Source: Streptomyces sp. 150FB
GTDB taxonomy: Bacteria > Actinomycetota > Actinomycetes > Streptomycetales > Streptomycetaceae
Assembly (NCBI RefSeq): GCF_000818195.1
Contig: NZ_JTHL01000001.1
Location: 8,893,504 to 8,957,503 of the forward strand
Reading direction: 5' to 3'
DNA: 64,000 nucleotides
The position numbers and the translations under genes are program-made. Within the stretch, counting starts at the first letter, position 1, and each line of letters starts with the position of its first letter. This document shows, one piece after another, positions 16,974-26,155 of the stretch. The notes under the pieces were generated by a model. The model searched no databases, had not been told where the DNA came from, and saw only the letters and a program-made list of their open reading frames with translations.

Positions 16974-17300
16974 GCGGTGCCCCCTGAGCGGCACACTCCG
17001 GTGGGCTCAGTCACGGAGGCAGGAGGGGACACGGCTGCTGCTGCACGTGCTGTGTACGCCGCTCAACCGCCGATCTCCCAGGGCAAGACAACCCCGTAGC
17101 GCCCATATGAACTCTGTGGCCCAGGGCGCTATTTCGGCCAGTCCGACGAAGACCCCGGCTCACCATCCCGGATACAGCGGCCGGTGGCGCCTGACCTTGC
17201 CCCGGCGCCCTGGCCCCGGGGAGGGCTTCTCCCCGGGCGACGAACAGGACCTTCGACAAGCCCTACCGCCCCAGGTCAGAGGCGCTCCCCGGCTATCTGA
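16974..17300. other. intergenic region
   Basis: No convincing gene. GC-rich sequence separates the TetR gene from the 3' end of the oxidoreductase pseudogene. Confidence 0.4.
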
Positions 17301-18260
17301 TCACCCGTCGGACGGCCCCCTTGGTGAAAGCCCGAGGCCAATGTCCGATGACCCGATGCCGTTCTCCGGTGGGACCGCCGGCACCCCCGGATGCTCCGGT
17401 TCCACGCCTGACACGGGCCTGGAACCGGCGTCGGCACTCCCGCTGGGGAGCGGCGTGGCGGCGAGGACGGAGTCCGGGTCGACCGCAGACTTCACGGCGA
17501 GCAAACGCTCGGTGTTCGGCCCGTAGGACTCCGCGACCTGGTCGGGAGTCTCCGGCCCCAGGAAGTTCACGTAGCCACCCGGCAACGAGAACGGCTCAAG
17601 TGCCGCGTGCAAGGTTTCCAGCCGGCGCAGGTGCGGGGACCTGGCATCGCCGGCTCCCGCGTTGCCCTTGCTTTCGCCCTCCCACAATGAGATCAGCTCG
17701 ACCATCAGGTTCGGTTCGCGTCGGCCGAAAGCCGTCGAGCCGAGGGGCAGACGGGCGGCGGCACCATGGAACTGATGCCACACGATCGCGGAGAACGGTG
17801 AGCTGAACTCCTGGGCAGCCCGGTCCAGGACGGTCGCGATGGAGCCCGGAGATGCTCTGGACGGTGCGCGTGCGAATCGCGCCCATCCGCCCGGGTGGGA
17901 ACATGGTGTCCGTCGCGGCCAACGCCGCGGAACGGGCGACCGGTCCAATCTCGGCCAGCACGGGTGTACCGAGTCTGGCCAGGGTACGCACCGGCCCGTT
18001 CTCGGCGTTCCCCACCTCGATGTCCCCCGACAGGTCGGCGCTACGTACACCATCGGCTTCCCGTCCGGGCCGGGAAGGAACCCCACGTCCACCGTCAGCT
18101 CATCCGGACAGTCCTGAAGGATCCCACCCAGGTCGGCGAGAACGTTGGCGCTCTGGACGATCGGGTACAAGATGGTGCCCGACACGACTGTCGGCACGGG
18201 GTGCAGACGGATCCGCGCCACCCAGCCTCGACCGGGGCCGCTGCTCCGGCCAAAGCTGAC
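17301..18260 (-). pseudogene. BBE-type FAD-linked oxidoreductase, C-terminal pseudogene
   Basis: The minus strand carries the C-terminal half of a berberine-bridge-type FAD oxidoreductase in pieces. ILQDCPDELTVDVGFLPGPD is followed by a frame switch near 18030 to NAENGPVRTLARLGTPVLAE and GPVARSA. A switch back near 17840 gives IVWHQFHGAAARLPLGSTAF and the terminal YVNFLGPETPDQVAESYGPN preceding TERLLAVKSAVDPDSV. The FAD-binding N-terminal domain is absent. At least two frameshifts plus truncation mark it as dead. Confidence 0.6.
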
Positions 18261-18784
18261 TGATCCTCCTCCTGCTTGGCCTTGCTGAAATCAAAGTCGG
18301 ACACTGGCCGGAGGCAGAAGGGGTGTCCGGCTGCCGGGCCGGCGTAGGCCCGTCCGCCTTCTTGCTATGCCGGGTTGACGCCGTCAGTGGGCTGCGGCTG
18401 ACGCGCGCCGTTTCGCGCGCTCTGGCCTTCCCGACCCCAACCTGGCGCCTGACCCTCCCCGTCGTCCGCGACGTACTCGCGCAGGTCCTCGGACATCGGC
18501 GTCCGACGACTCGCACCTGCGCAACCTCGACGGCCGCGACCTCTACGGAAAGCCGGCGGCGAACTGAGCGAGACGGCTGGCGCGGGACAGGTCAACAGCT
18601 TCAGGCGCCTCTTCCTCTGCCCTGCGGAGCGTGGGGACGCTTCGGTGCGCAGGCCGGTCTGCTTCTCGCTGTTGGTCCGTGGTGAAGAGGTGGGCGCGGC
18701 GCTCGCGTGGGAGGTCGGCGAGGGCGGCACCGGGGATGCCCTCCGCGACTCATGTCGAAAGCGGACTGCCCTATCGGCGCAGCG
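18261..18784. other. region without a recognisable intact gene
   Basis: Around 18503-18567 a plus-strand frame ends SDDSHLRNLDGRDLYGKPAAN before a stop and may be the tail of a lost gene. Nothing else is supported. Confidence 0.3.
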
Positions 18785-19141
18785 TCAACTCGCCACGCTC
18801 GTGGATCCATCCCCACTGAGGAGGGTGCGCAGCCGACGAGCTACGTCGGTGGTGCTGTGCCCGTCCCACACGGGCGCCGTCTCTACCTCGGGTACGTCAC
18901 CGAACAACGACCAGCTATTGGCTCGGTAGTGATTGCTGACCTGCCCCGTGGGGAGCTGGGCCGTGACTATGAACCAGCCGCCCCCGAAGCATGGTTCACC
19001 GTCGTGGTGCTTCCATGAGCGGACGACGGGGTACCTGGCGGCCAGCCACGCCCGGACTGCGTGTGCGTGGTAGAGCAGCCTGAATTCGTACAGCTCGTCG
19101 AAGGTGTGGAACCCGTCGGAGATGCTGCCGGTGTCGGTCAT
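18785..19141 (-). CDS. hypothetical protein (small, phage-like)
   Basis: 118 aa from ATG 19141 (MTDTGSISDGFHTFDELYEF), with TGGAGCC upstream. HTFDELYEFRLLYHAHAV and GEPCFGGGWFIVTAQLPTGQ followed by the C-terminal WDGHSTTDVARRLRTLL are recognisable: the W-D-G-H-(S/T)-x-x-D-V-x-x-R-L pattern recurs in small proteins of actinophages and actinobacterial elements. Function not known. An earlier in-frame start at 19222 is possible, but its added residues look non-coding. Confidence 0.6.
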   Translation of the reverse strand: MTDTGSISDGFHTFDELYEFRLLYHAHAVRAWLAARYPVVRSWKHHDGEPCFGGGWFIVTAQLPTGQVSNHYRANSWSLFGDVPEVETAPVWDGHSTTDVARRLRTLLSGDGSTSVAS

Positions 19142-19222
19142 TACTGGCTCCAGATCATGTAGAGCCCGCGGCGCGGGCTGCGCCGCTAACACGCGGCGGG
19201 TCTTGCCCATCTTGCCGGGCAC

Positions 19223-19689
19223 CTCGACAGCCTGGCCGGGCTGAAATGGTCAGCCCAAAAACGTAACTCAGGCCAGACTTCGTCGCAAGCGTTGTCTGCC
19301 GAGAGCCGCTCGAGTGAGGACCCGGGATAGCGGCGGCGGACTCAGGGACCGCTCGCAGATCGGGTTCTTGTGTACTGCACTCACAGCAGGGGCGCCGACA
19401 TCGTTAGCCCCGGCACCGACAAAGTGTCCGTAGTGATGACGGAGGGGCAGCCGCACATCCGAGGGCCCAACAGTCCTCTGGCTCTCCTCTGTGCCTGGGC
19501 CGAACATGTCGCGCCGCACGTAGAATCGACCTGTTCCGGGTCGAGCAGGAACGTGTCGCCGCTCTCGGCGCGACGCAGGTCCCGATCCGCCGAACCCGCG
19601 TGACGGCGGCGAGGCTCGACGAAGCCGCCAACCGCAGCCCCGTCGATCGAGGTGGTGAACTGGCGCAAGACGTAAAGGATGTGTTGGTG
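19223..19689. other. intergenic region upstream of grpB-like gene
   Basis: No gene recognised. The frame of the following gene is open upstream to 19600, but the leading residues look non-conserved. Confidence 0.35.
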
Positions 19690-20250
19690 ATGAACAGCAG
19701 CGAGCCTCGTCGGCCGGACGTCACGACGGTCGAGATCATCGGTGGTCCAGAAGCGCTCGAGGTCGGCCTTGGCAACTATGACGCCCGGTGGGCGGAGGTC
19801 TACCTGCATCACCGGCGTCGGATCCTTGACGCGTTGGCGGCAGTGGACGTCGATGTCGAGCACATTGGATCGACTGCGGTTCCAGGCCTTGCCGCCAAAC
19901 CGATTGTTGACATCGTCGTCGCGGTGGCCGACATCACAGCAGAGGAGGACTACCTCGACGGGCTGTTGGCCGCAGGTTACGAACTGCGGGTTCGCGAGCC
20001 AGGACATCGGCTCGTGCGTACGCCGACTCGCGACGTTCACGTGCACGTATATGAACGGGGGGACGCAGCGGTGCACGAGTACCTTCTCTTCCGTGACCAC
20101 TTGCGCACCAATGCAGACGATCGCGCCCTGTACGAGAGTGTCAAACGAGCTCTGCTCAGCCAGCAGTGGAACGACATGAACGACTACGCCGACGCCAAGA
20201 ACGACGTCATCTTGGCGATCAAGACTCGAGCCAGGGCAACTCGCCAATGA
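19690..20250 (+). CDS. GrpB/UPF0157-family nucleotidyltransferase-fold protein
   Basis: 186 aa from ATG 19690; a GTG at 19681 is an alternative. The sequence from YDARWAEVYLHHRRRILDAL through DVDVEHIGSTAVPGLAAKPI with VDIVVAV is the family signature: H-I-G-S-T-A-V-P-G-L-x-A-K-P-x-x-D is a nucleotidyltransferase-like active site. The C-terminal half has HEYLLFRDHLRTNADDRALY, also typical. The biochemical role is unproven; members often accompany aminoglycoside-modifying or CoA-related genes. Intact despite lying among decayed DNA. Confidence 0.8.
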   Translation: MNSSEPRRPDVTTVEIIGGPEALEVGLGNYDARWAEVYLHHRRRILDALAAVDVDVEHIGSTAVPGLAAKPIVDIVVAVADITAEEDYLDGLLAAGYELRVREPGHRLVRTPTRDVHVHVYERGDAAVHEYLLFRDHLRTNADDRALYESVKRALLSQQWNDMNDYADAKNDVILAIKTRARATRQ

Positions 20251-20384
20251 CGCGGGATGGTGTCACGGGTTTGTGATCTGTGAATCTGTTCGACTGGCGA
20301 CGCCTACCTGTGGTTTGTCGACGGCGGGTTCGAGCGGGAGTAGGCCGTGAGTGGAGGCGTCAACTACGGTCTGGGGAGCCCGAG

Positions 20385-20756
20385 ATGACGAAGCGGCTGC
20401 CGCGTCCGCCTGCACCGGGGCCGCTGGAAGCGTACGCCGTCCTTTTCGATGATCTCTTCGGGACGCTGGCACAGCGGCGGGGCTTGCGCGAGTTCCTGGC
20501 CGGGGTTGTTGTTGCCGCGGGACCGCAACAAGACACTGACATGCCTGGCCGGCAAGGAGTCCGTGGTGGGTGCCCAGCATGCGGCGGTGCAGCGCGGCGC
20601 CTGCAGTTGTTGCTGGCCGACCCGGCCACGGCGCCGCATGACGGCGGGGTGCTGGTAATCGACGATTCCGGAGATCGCAAGGACGGCGGCGCGACCGCCC
20701 ATGTGGGCAAGCAGTACCTCGGCTCGGTCGGGAAGATCGACCGCGGCGTGGTCACG
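20385..20756 (+). pseudogene. IS701-family transposase, N-terminal fragment
   Basis: Frame pieces LPRPPAPGPLEAYAVLFDDL and FGTLAQRRGLREFLAG, then in another frame LLPRDRNKTLTCLAGKESVV and GAQHAAVQR, then back to GGVLVIDDSGDRKDGGATAH ending at RGVVTV. The DDSGDRKDG block contains the first catalytic Asp of IS701/IS4-type transposases. It stops abruptly at 20756 where an opposite-strand IS701 piece begins. Confidence 0.75.
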
Positions 20757-21400
20757 GTGTGCGTAGGCGAGGTAGTAGGCGATCTCGTCCGGTCGGGCCG
20801 GGCTGCGGCGGGCCGGCATCCACCGCTGACGGCGGGACGGTCACCGTCAAAGACATCGATCACCGGCAGACGGGCTGCTGCCCAGTCGTAGGTACGCGGG
20901 CCTTCTGGCGCCGTTGCCGCAGGAACGTCGTTCCCATGCCTCGTCGGGAGCGCCGGCGATGGCCTGGCCGATACGGCCGAAGGAAGCGTCCAGTTGCTGG
21001 GACTTCAACACGGCCAGGACGGAGCCGACACCGGCTTCCTCCAGGGTGCGGTGCATGGGCCATTCCTGTCCGTAGGCGCAGTCGCCCGTCGCCCGGGCGA
21101 CGGGGAGTGGCGAAGCAAGTGCCCGCAGGATCATCGCGCGGGCCATTTCTCCCTTGGTCGCGAAGCCACGACTGTCAGGGACTTTCGCCGCCCGGTGCCG
21201 GTCCGCCTCCGCAGTGCAGGACCTGGGCAGGTAAAGCTTCCGGTCCGCCAGAGCCCTTTCTCCTGAGGAGGCATACGCGACGAAGACCCCGGTCTGGCAG
21301 GACACCGGCTCGCGGTAATGATCGTGAGCCGCGACGGGGCTGGTCTCACCCGGAGAGGGTGCGCGGGTCTGCTTCGACGCCGTCGAGGGCTCGCGTGAGC
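20757..21400 (-). pseudogene. IS701-family transposase, middle and C-terminal fragment
   Basis: On the minus strand GVFVAYASSGERALADRKLY and KVPDSRGFATKGEMARAMI lead to GDCAYGQEWPMHRTLEEAG and AVLKSQQ, then, after a frame change near 20890, YDWAAARLPVIDVFDGD and ARPDEIAYYLAYAH up to 20757. These are the central DDE and post-insertion segments of an IS701 transposase, broken by frameshifts. It abuts the plus-strand fragment, so two IS701 copies are joined head to head. Confidence 0.75.
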
Positions 21401-21882
21401 GGAGCGGCATCGGGGGTTCGAGCCATCGGACCATTCCTCCCTGATTCAGACGATGCCGACATCGCCTGGTCTGCCCACGTGTGGAAAGCACGTCGAAATC
21501 CGGCTCTCCCGCACAGAGATCACCGAGCCGATCGCCCCGCGCACCGACGCCCCGCCAGGAGGGCTTCGGACAGCGAGCGGCGGAGTGTGGCTGCACCGTG
21601 GCAGGCCCATCAGCCATGGCTCGAAGGCCACGCATCCGACCACGAGCTGGTCGGCGCGCCGCGCGGGGGCCGGTCAACCTGGGGTTTGATTCGGCGGCAT
21701 CGCGCTGTTCGATCCGTTCACCACCGCGCGATGCGGGACACCTCCCGAGGGTCCGATCAGCATCAACGCCGTGATCGCCGCACCGTCGTACGGACCCTGA
21801 TCGCCACGCGATGACGGGCGACTCGCCGAGCGGGGTTTAGCCGAGGCGTGACTCAGGTCACGTCACGCGAGGTGGCTTTGTT
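21401..21882. other. non-coding or decayed DNA
   Basis: A plus-strand frame ending GPISINAVIAAPSYGP before the stop near 21799 could be a gene tail. Otherwise nothing is supported. Confidence 0.3.
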
Positions 21883-21915
21883 CGCCACTTGATGTCAAGA
21901 TGTCACTTAGTGACG
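21883..21915. promoter_or_regulatory. operator pair upstream of DUF3159 gene
   Basis: CGCCACTTGATGTCA (21883-21897), 3-bp spacer, TGTCACTTAGTGACG (21901-21915), 42 bp before the ATG at 21958. It matches the tandem palindromes at 16108-16138 and 31933-31963. Confidence 0.7.
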
Positions 21916-21957
21916 CGGAATTTGCTCCCATAGACGAACCCGGAAGAGCTGATCACC

Positions 21958-22635
21958 ATGCAGACCACCAGTCCCCAGGAGGCGGCGATCGACATGCAGG
22001 CGGCAGACCAACGGACGAAGAAGTCGGCGCTCGAACAGGCGGGCGGCACCAAGGGGGTCATCTACTCGGCGCTGCCGGTCGTGGTGTTCGTCGTCGCCAA
22101 CAACGCCAGGGGACTCAAGGTGGGCGTCCTCGCCGCCCTGCTCGGCGCCTTGGGCATCGCGGTGCGGCGGCTGATACGCAAGGAGTCGATCCAGCCCGCG
22201 CTCGGCGGCATGTTCGGCGTGGCGATCGCCGCCGGCATCTCCTGGTACACGGGATCCGCCAAGGACTTCTTCCTCATCGGCATCTGGCTGAGCTTGGTCG
22301 GCGCCGTCGCCTTCGTCCTCTCCGTGGTGCTGCGGTGGCCCCTGGCCGGCCTGATCTGGAACTCGACGACCGGCAAGGGCACCGTCTGGCGGGCGGACAA
22401 GCGTTCGCGGTTCTACTACGACATCGCCACCCTCGTGCTGGCCGCCATCTTCGGCGCCCGGTTCGCCGTCCAGCAGTACCTCTACCAGGCCGACAAGGTC
22501 GGCTCCCTGGGCTTCGCCAAGATCGCCATGGGCTACCCGCTCCTCGCCGTCGGCTTCCTGGCCGTCGCCTGGGCCGCCCGGGCTTCCGACAAGCGACTGA
22601 AGGCCGTAGGGCTGCTGCCCGCCAAGCGCAGCTAA
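21958..22635 (+). CDS. DUF3159-family integral membrane protein
   Basis: 225 aa with about six membrane helices (for example VIYSALPVVVFVVANNARG, VLAALLGALGIAVRRLI, LGGMFGVAIAAGISWYTG, WLSLVGAVAFVLSVVLRWPL). The hydrophobic pattern and the charged loops KDFFLIGIW and WRADKRSRFYYD are those of DUF3159 proteins of actinobacteria, whose function is unknown. The operator pair in its promoter links it to the TetR regulon described here. It ends in a strong terminator, so it is monocistronic. Confidence 0.75.
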   Translation: MQTTSPQEAAIDMQAADQRTKKSALEQAGGTKGVIYSALPVVVFVVANNARGLKVGVLAALLGALGIAVRRLIRKESIQPALGGMFGVAIAAGISWYTGSAKDFFLIGIWLSLVGAVAFVLSVVLRWPLAGLIWNSTTGKGTVWRADKRSRFYYDIATLVLAAIFGARFAVQQYLYQADKVGSLGFAKIAMGYPLLAVGFLAVAWAARASDKRLKAVGLLPAKRS

Positions 22636-22660
22636 CTGACGCCCTCCCCGCTCCCCGTCC

Positions 22661-22692
22661 GTGCCGGACGGGCCCCACGGCCCGTCCGGCAC
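22661..22692 (+). terminator. hairpin terminator after DUF3159 gene
   Basis: A perfect 14-bp stem, GTGCCGGACGGGCC / GGCCCGTCCGGCAC, with loop CCAC, 26 bp after the stop codon. Confidence 0.8.
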
Positions 22693-22863
22693 ACGCGTCC
22701 GCACCGCGGAGCGACCACGGCCGATTTGGGCGTCATCTCTTGTGGGGTTGCCGACCTCCGCACCGCCGCTGCGAGCACACGGCCCGACACTTCCAGGCCC
22801 TTCGCCGGCATGGCCGCAGCGGAACGACGTCTTTGTCCCACGGCTGAATGGCGAGGTGACCCC

Positions 22864-23517
22864 ATGCAGGTGAGCAATCGCGTCGGACCTGGGATGAGCG
22901 AGCAGCGGCGCTGCCGGATCCGGTTGGAGATCTCTCGGGAGGCGTCGCGTCTCTTCTGGGAGCAGGGCGTTGCCGCGACCAGCGGTGACCAGATCGGCGA
23001 AGCAGTGGGCCTGTCGACGCGTACCATCTGGCGGCACTTCCGGAGCAAGGAGAGCTGCGCCGAACCGATCATCTTGCATGGCGTCGCGTGGGAGATGGCC
23101 GCCCTGCGCCGCTGGAAACCCGAACTCTCCCTCGATGACCATCTCGCCGATGAGATGAGCAGGCATAGCCGCGACGCCGACTGCGCGGAGCGCGCCGACG
23201 ACGCGCTCGCGATGAAGATGATCGCGCTCAGCAGCAGGGAGCCCGTGCTCCGCACGGCCTGGCTGATGGCCTGTGACCAGGTAGAACGCGAGCTGGCCGG
23301 GAGCATCGCCGACCGACTTGACCTGCCGGCCGACGACATCAGGGTGCAGGTGCACGCGGCGGCCGCCTCGGGCGCCCTACGAGTCGTCAACGAGGAGATC
23401 GGCGATGCCCTGCTCGGCGGTGCCGAGGTGCGCCAGTTCGCACATGCGCACCAGCTCCTGGCCCAGGCGATCCGCAGTGCCACGGGAGGCGCCGTGGGGG
23501 ACGCGGCTACGACCTGA
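22864..23517 (+). CDS. TetR-family regulator, paralogue B
   Basis: 217 aa from ATG 22864. The HTH ATSGDQIGEAVGLSTRTIWR with HFRSKESCAEP and the C-terminal TAWLMACDQVERELAGSI are near-copies of the TetR at 16257. Residue changes are concentrated in the middle (MAALRRWKPELSLDD), the probable ligand pocket. No TGTCACTTAGTGACA-like site was found upstream, unlike its paralogue. It precedes an MFS pseudogene by 238 bp on the same strand and may once have regulated it. Confidence 0.8.
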   Translation: MQVSNRVGPGMSEQRRCRIRLEISREASRLFWEQGVAATSGDQIGEAVGLSTRTIWRHFRSKESCAEPIILHGVAWEMAALRRWKPELSLDDHLADEMSRHSRDADCAERADDALAMKMIALSSREPVLRTAWLMACDQVERELAGSIADRLDLPADDIRVQVHAAAASGALRVVNEEIGDALLGGAEVRQFAHAHQLLAQAIRSATGGAVGDAATT

Positions 23518-23755
23518 GATCCGTACGCGACGACCCCCTCAGGTCGCACAAACACCGGCATTGAGTGTCCCGTTCGGCATGCGCCTGAGCGGGCTGCCCG
23601 CGCTGTTCGCCGTGTGTGACACAGGCCGGGTGGCAGGTCGATCCACCGGCGCCGGACCGGATACCGCCCGTTCCCGATCGCTCGAAGCATTCCCGTCAGG
23701 TGGCGCTCGGTACCCAGTGTGTACGTCACCTGCTGTCCTCGATCGGAAGACTCAG

Positions 23756-25277
23756 TGACTACCGACTATTCCCCCGCGACGAAACCGGAAGCGGCGACGA
23801 TGCCGTCCCGGCAGGTGCTTCAGGCGATTTCCGGACTGGTGGCCGGTTTGTTCGTCGCCATCCTCGCCGAAACCGTGGTGGCCAACGCGCTGCCCCGGAT
23901 CACCGCAGAGTTGGGGGCGAGCCAATCCTCGTACACCTGGGTGATCATCGCGGAGCTGCTGGCCATGACGGCCACCGTTCCGTTGCGGGGCAAGCTGTCC
24001 GACCTCTACAGCAAGAAGCTGCTCCTCCAGACATCGCTGGGCCTGTTCGTGGTCGGCTCATTCCTGGCTGGATTGACCCAAGGTGTCGGCACGTTGATCT
24101 TCAGCCGGCTGGCGCAGGGCTTGGGGGCAGGCGGACTCACGGCACTGACGCAGGTCGTGTTGGCGGCCGTCATCCGCCCGCGGAAGCTGGGCCGGTACTC
24201 CGGCGTTTTCGGCGCCGTCTTCTCCGGGGCCACCGTGGCCGGCCCGCTGATCGGCGGCCTCCTGGTGGACACCTCCTGGCTCGGCTGGCGGTGGTGCTTC
24301 TTCATTGGTGTGCCCTCCGCGCTCCTTGCCATCGCGCCGCTGCGGCGCACACTGCACCTTCCGCACGTCCGCCGCGACGTGAAGATCGACTGGCTCGGTG
24401 CCTTCCTGATCGTCGCCGGTGTCAGCTCGCTGCTCATCTGGGTTTCGATGGCGGGCAGCACGTTCGACTGGTTCTCCTGGCAGACGGCCGCGTCGGTGGC
24501 GGAACGCTGCTGCTGGCGGCGGCCGTCCGGGTCGAGTCCCGGGCCGCCGAGCCGATCATCCCGCTGAGCATCTTCCGTAACCGCGCCGTGGCACTGACCA
24601 GCCTGGCCTCCCTACTGGTCGGAGTCGGCCTCTTCGGCGGTACCGTCTTCCTCTCGCAGTTCTTCCAGGTGGCCATGGGCAAGTCGCCCAAAATTGCTGG
24701 TCTGATGAGCCTGCCGTTGGTCCTGGGATCGCTCGCCGCCTCCATGCTCGCCGGCCACCGGATCAGCGCGACCGGCAGGTGGAAGCCGTACCTCGTGGCA
24801 GGCACCGTCCTTATGACCGTCGGCCTTGCCCTGCTGGCCACCATCGGATCCCACACGCCCTTCGTTCTGCTGAGCGTTTACATGGCCGTCCTGGGGACCG
24901 GCGTCGGAATGCTGACGCAGAACCTGGTCCTCGCCGCGTAGAACGACGTGCCCGCCGACACTCTGGGCAGCGCGACCTCCGTCCTGTCCTTCTCGCGCAG
25001 CATGGGCGGGACCGTGGGCACCAGCGTCCTGGGAGCGGTCCTCGCCCACCGCGTCGCCACCGAACTTGCCGACGGCCGCGCTGCGGCAGGTGACACGCCG
25101 GGAGGCGGAGCCGGGCATGGTGTCCCCGACGCCACGACCCTGCCCGCCCCGGTGCGTGCGCTCGTGGAGAACGCCTACGGCATCGCCATCGCCATCGCCA
25201 TCGCCGAACTCTTCCTCTGGGCCACCCCGTTCGCCCTGCTGGCGCTGATCGCTGTCCTGTTCATCGAAGAGAAGCCA
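23756..25277 (+). pseudogene. DHA2-type MFS drug exporter, frameshift plus nonsense
   Basis: From GTG 23756 the protein reads AISGLVAGLFVAILAETVVA, NALPRIT and later helices. At about 24485-24494 the frame shifts to VGGGTLLLAAAVRVESRAAE. At 24939-24941 a TAG interrupts NLVLAA-NDVPADTLGSA, where homologues usually have Q (CAG to TAG). The remaining C-terminal helices run to FIEEKP at about 25277, where IS982-derived sequence begins. Three independent lesions (frameshift, stop, IS truncation) make it non-functional unless the sequence has errors. Confidence 0.75.
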
Positions 25278-25508
25278 GGCCCTCGCCCTTGCGCTTCTTC
25301 TCCCGCTTGAAAGAGGGCCGCAGCAGTTCGGCCCCACGCATGACCAGTCGTTCTCTAACTCCTTGGAGGCGAAGCCCTCGTCCGCGATGATCAGCAGTCC
25401 GGGCCGGTCGGCGATCAGGTCTTCATCGACGTCGAGCATGGCCTGGCACTTCGCGTTCGTCGAGTTTCGGGTTCGCCAGCGCCCACAGGATCGGCATCCC
25501 GGTCGGCG
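25278..25508 (-). mobile_element. IS982-family transposase fragment (inverted copy)
   Basis: The reverse complement encodes LDVDEDLIADRPGLLIIADE followed by GFASKE and a frame-shifted LLRPSFKREKKRKGEG, an internal part of an IS982 transposase. About 220 bp match 28550-28775 in inverted orientation with a few changes. It truncates the MFS pseudogene and, with the other copy, flanks the MFS/FBP operon. Confidence 0.75.
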
Positions 25509-25562
25509 TGTGTCCGGCGCGTCAGACCGAGGAGCCGCGAGGAGACGGCGGTTAAAGGAGTG

Positions 25563-25600
25563 GACAGGGGCTCGGCGACCATGGCCGTCGAGCCCCTGTC
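25563..25600 (-). terminator. terminator of the FBP/MFS operon
   Basis: A 12-bp perfect stem, GACAGGGGCTCG / CGAGCCCCTGTC, with a 14-nt loop, just beyond the stop of the minus-strand FBP-domain gene. Confidence 0.75.
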
Positions 25601-25604
25601 GGTC

Positions 25605-26102
25605 TCATTGGAAGACCCGCTCCACGAACGCGTCGAGGTTGCCGCGCAGGCGATCGATCTGCTGCTCGACAGTGAGGGACTCCTCCATGCGCCCGCCCGG
25701 TGCCGCCTTCTTCCTGCCCCGTACGTACAACGAGCAGTCCAGGTCGGCGCAGATGTAGAGGCCCACCGAGTTGCCTCTGCGGCCGGCCGGGCCTGCCTTG
25801 GGGGCGGCCATGAGGGAGACGCCGCTGCCGGGATGCGTGGTCAGGCACAGCGAGCACATGCTGCGGCGCAGGAAGCCGCGGTTGCCGGAAGCGGAGCGCA
25901 GGGACAGGCCGACGAGTTCATCGGCGCGTTCGACGACGAGATACCTGCGATCGGGCGCGGACAGATCGAACCAGCCCAGGAAGTCCAGGTCATCCCAGTG
26001 GTCGAGGTCCGCCAGGTTCTTGGGCAGGGGGAGGCGTTTGGCCTGGCCCTTCGAGCAGTTGACGAACGAGGTACGGATGTCGTGCTCGGTCAGGGGTTTC
26101 AT
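25605..26102 (-). CDS. FBP-domain (EF-G-binding, treble-clef zinc finger) protein
   Basis: 165 aa from ATG 26102 with GAAGGACC upstream. The helical N-terminal half (LTEHDIRTSFVNCSKGQAKR) and the C-terminal treble-clef zinc finger, CSLCLTTHPGSG ... GLYICADLDCSLYVRGRKK, match the FBP/FusB-C-terminal family (PF16571). FusB-type proteins bind EF-G and rescue stalled ribosomes from fusidic acid; actinobacterial members are mostly uncharacterised. It is the second gene of an operon behind an MFS exporter, 54 bp away. Inference: part of an antibiotic response. Confidence 0.75.
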   Translation of the reverse strand: MKPLTEHDIRTSFVNCSKGQAKRLPLPKNLADLDHWDDLDFLGWFDLSAPDRRYLVVERADELVGLSLRSASGNRGFLRRSMCSLCLTTHPGSGVSLMAAPKAGPAGRRGNSVGLYICADLDCSLYVRGRKKAAPGGRMEESLTVEQQIDRLRGNLDAFVERVFQ

Positions 26103-26155
26103 GGAGGGTCCTTCGAGGGGTCAGGTGGACGGTGGCGGGACACGAACCCGGCTCG

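Noticed and set aside
25189..25206. Triplet-like repeat GCCATCGCCATCGCCATC inside the MFS pseudogene
   Set aside because: It encodes an Ala-Ile run in a membrane helix and is explained by codon bias, not a regulatory repeat.
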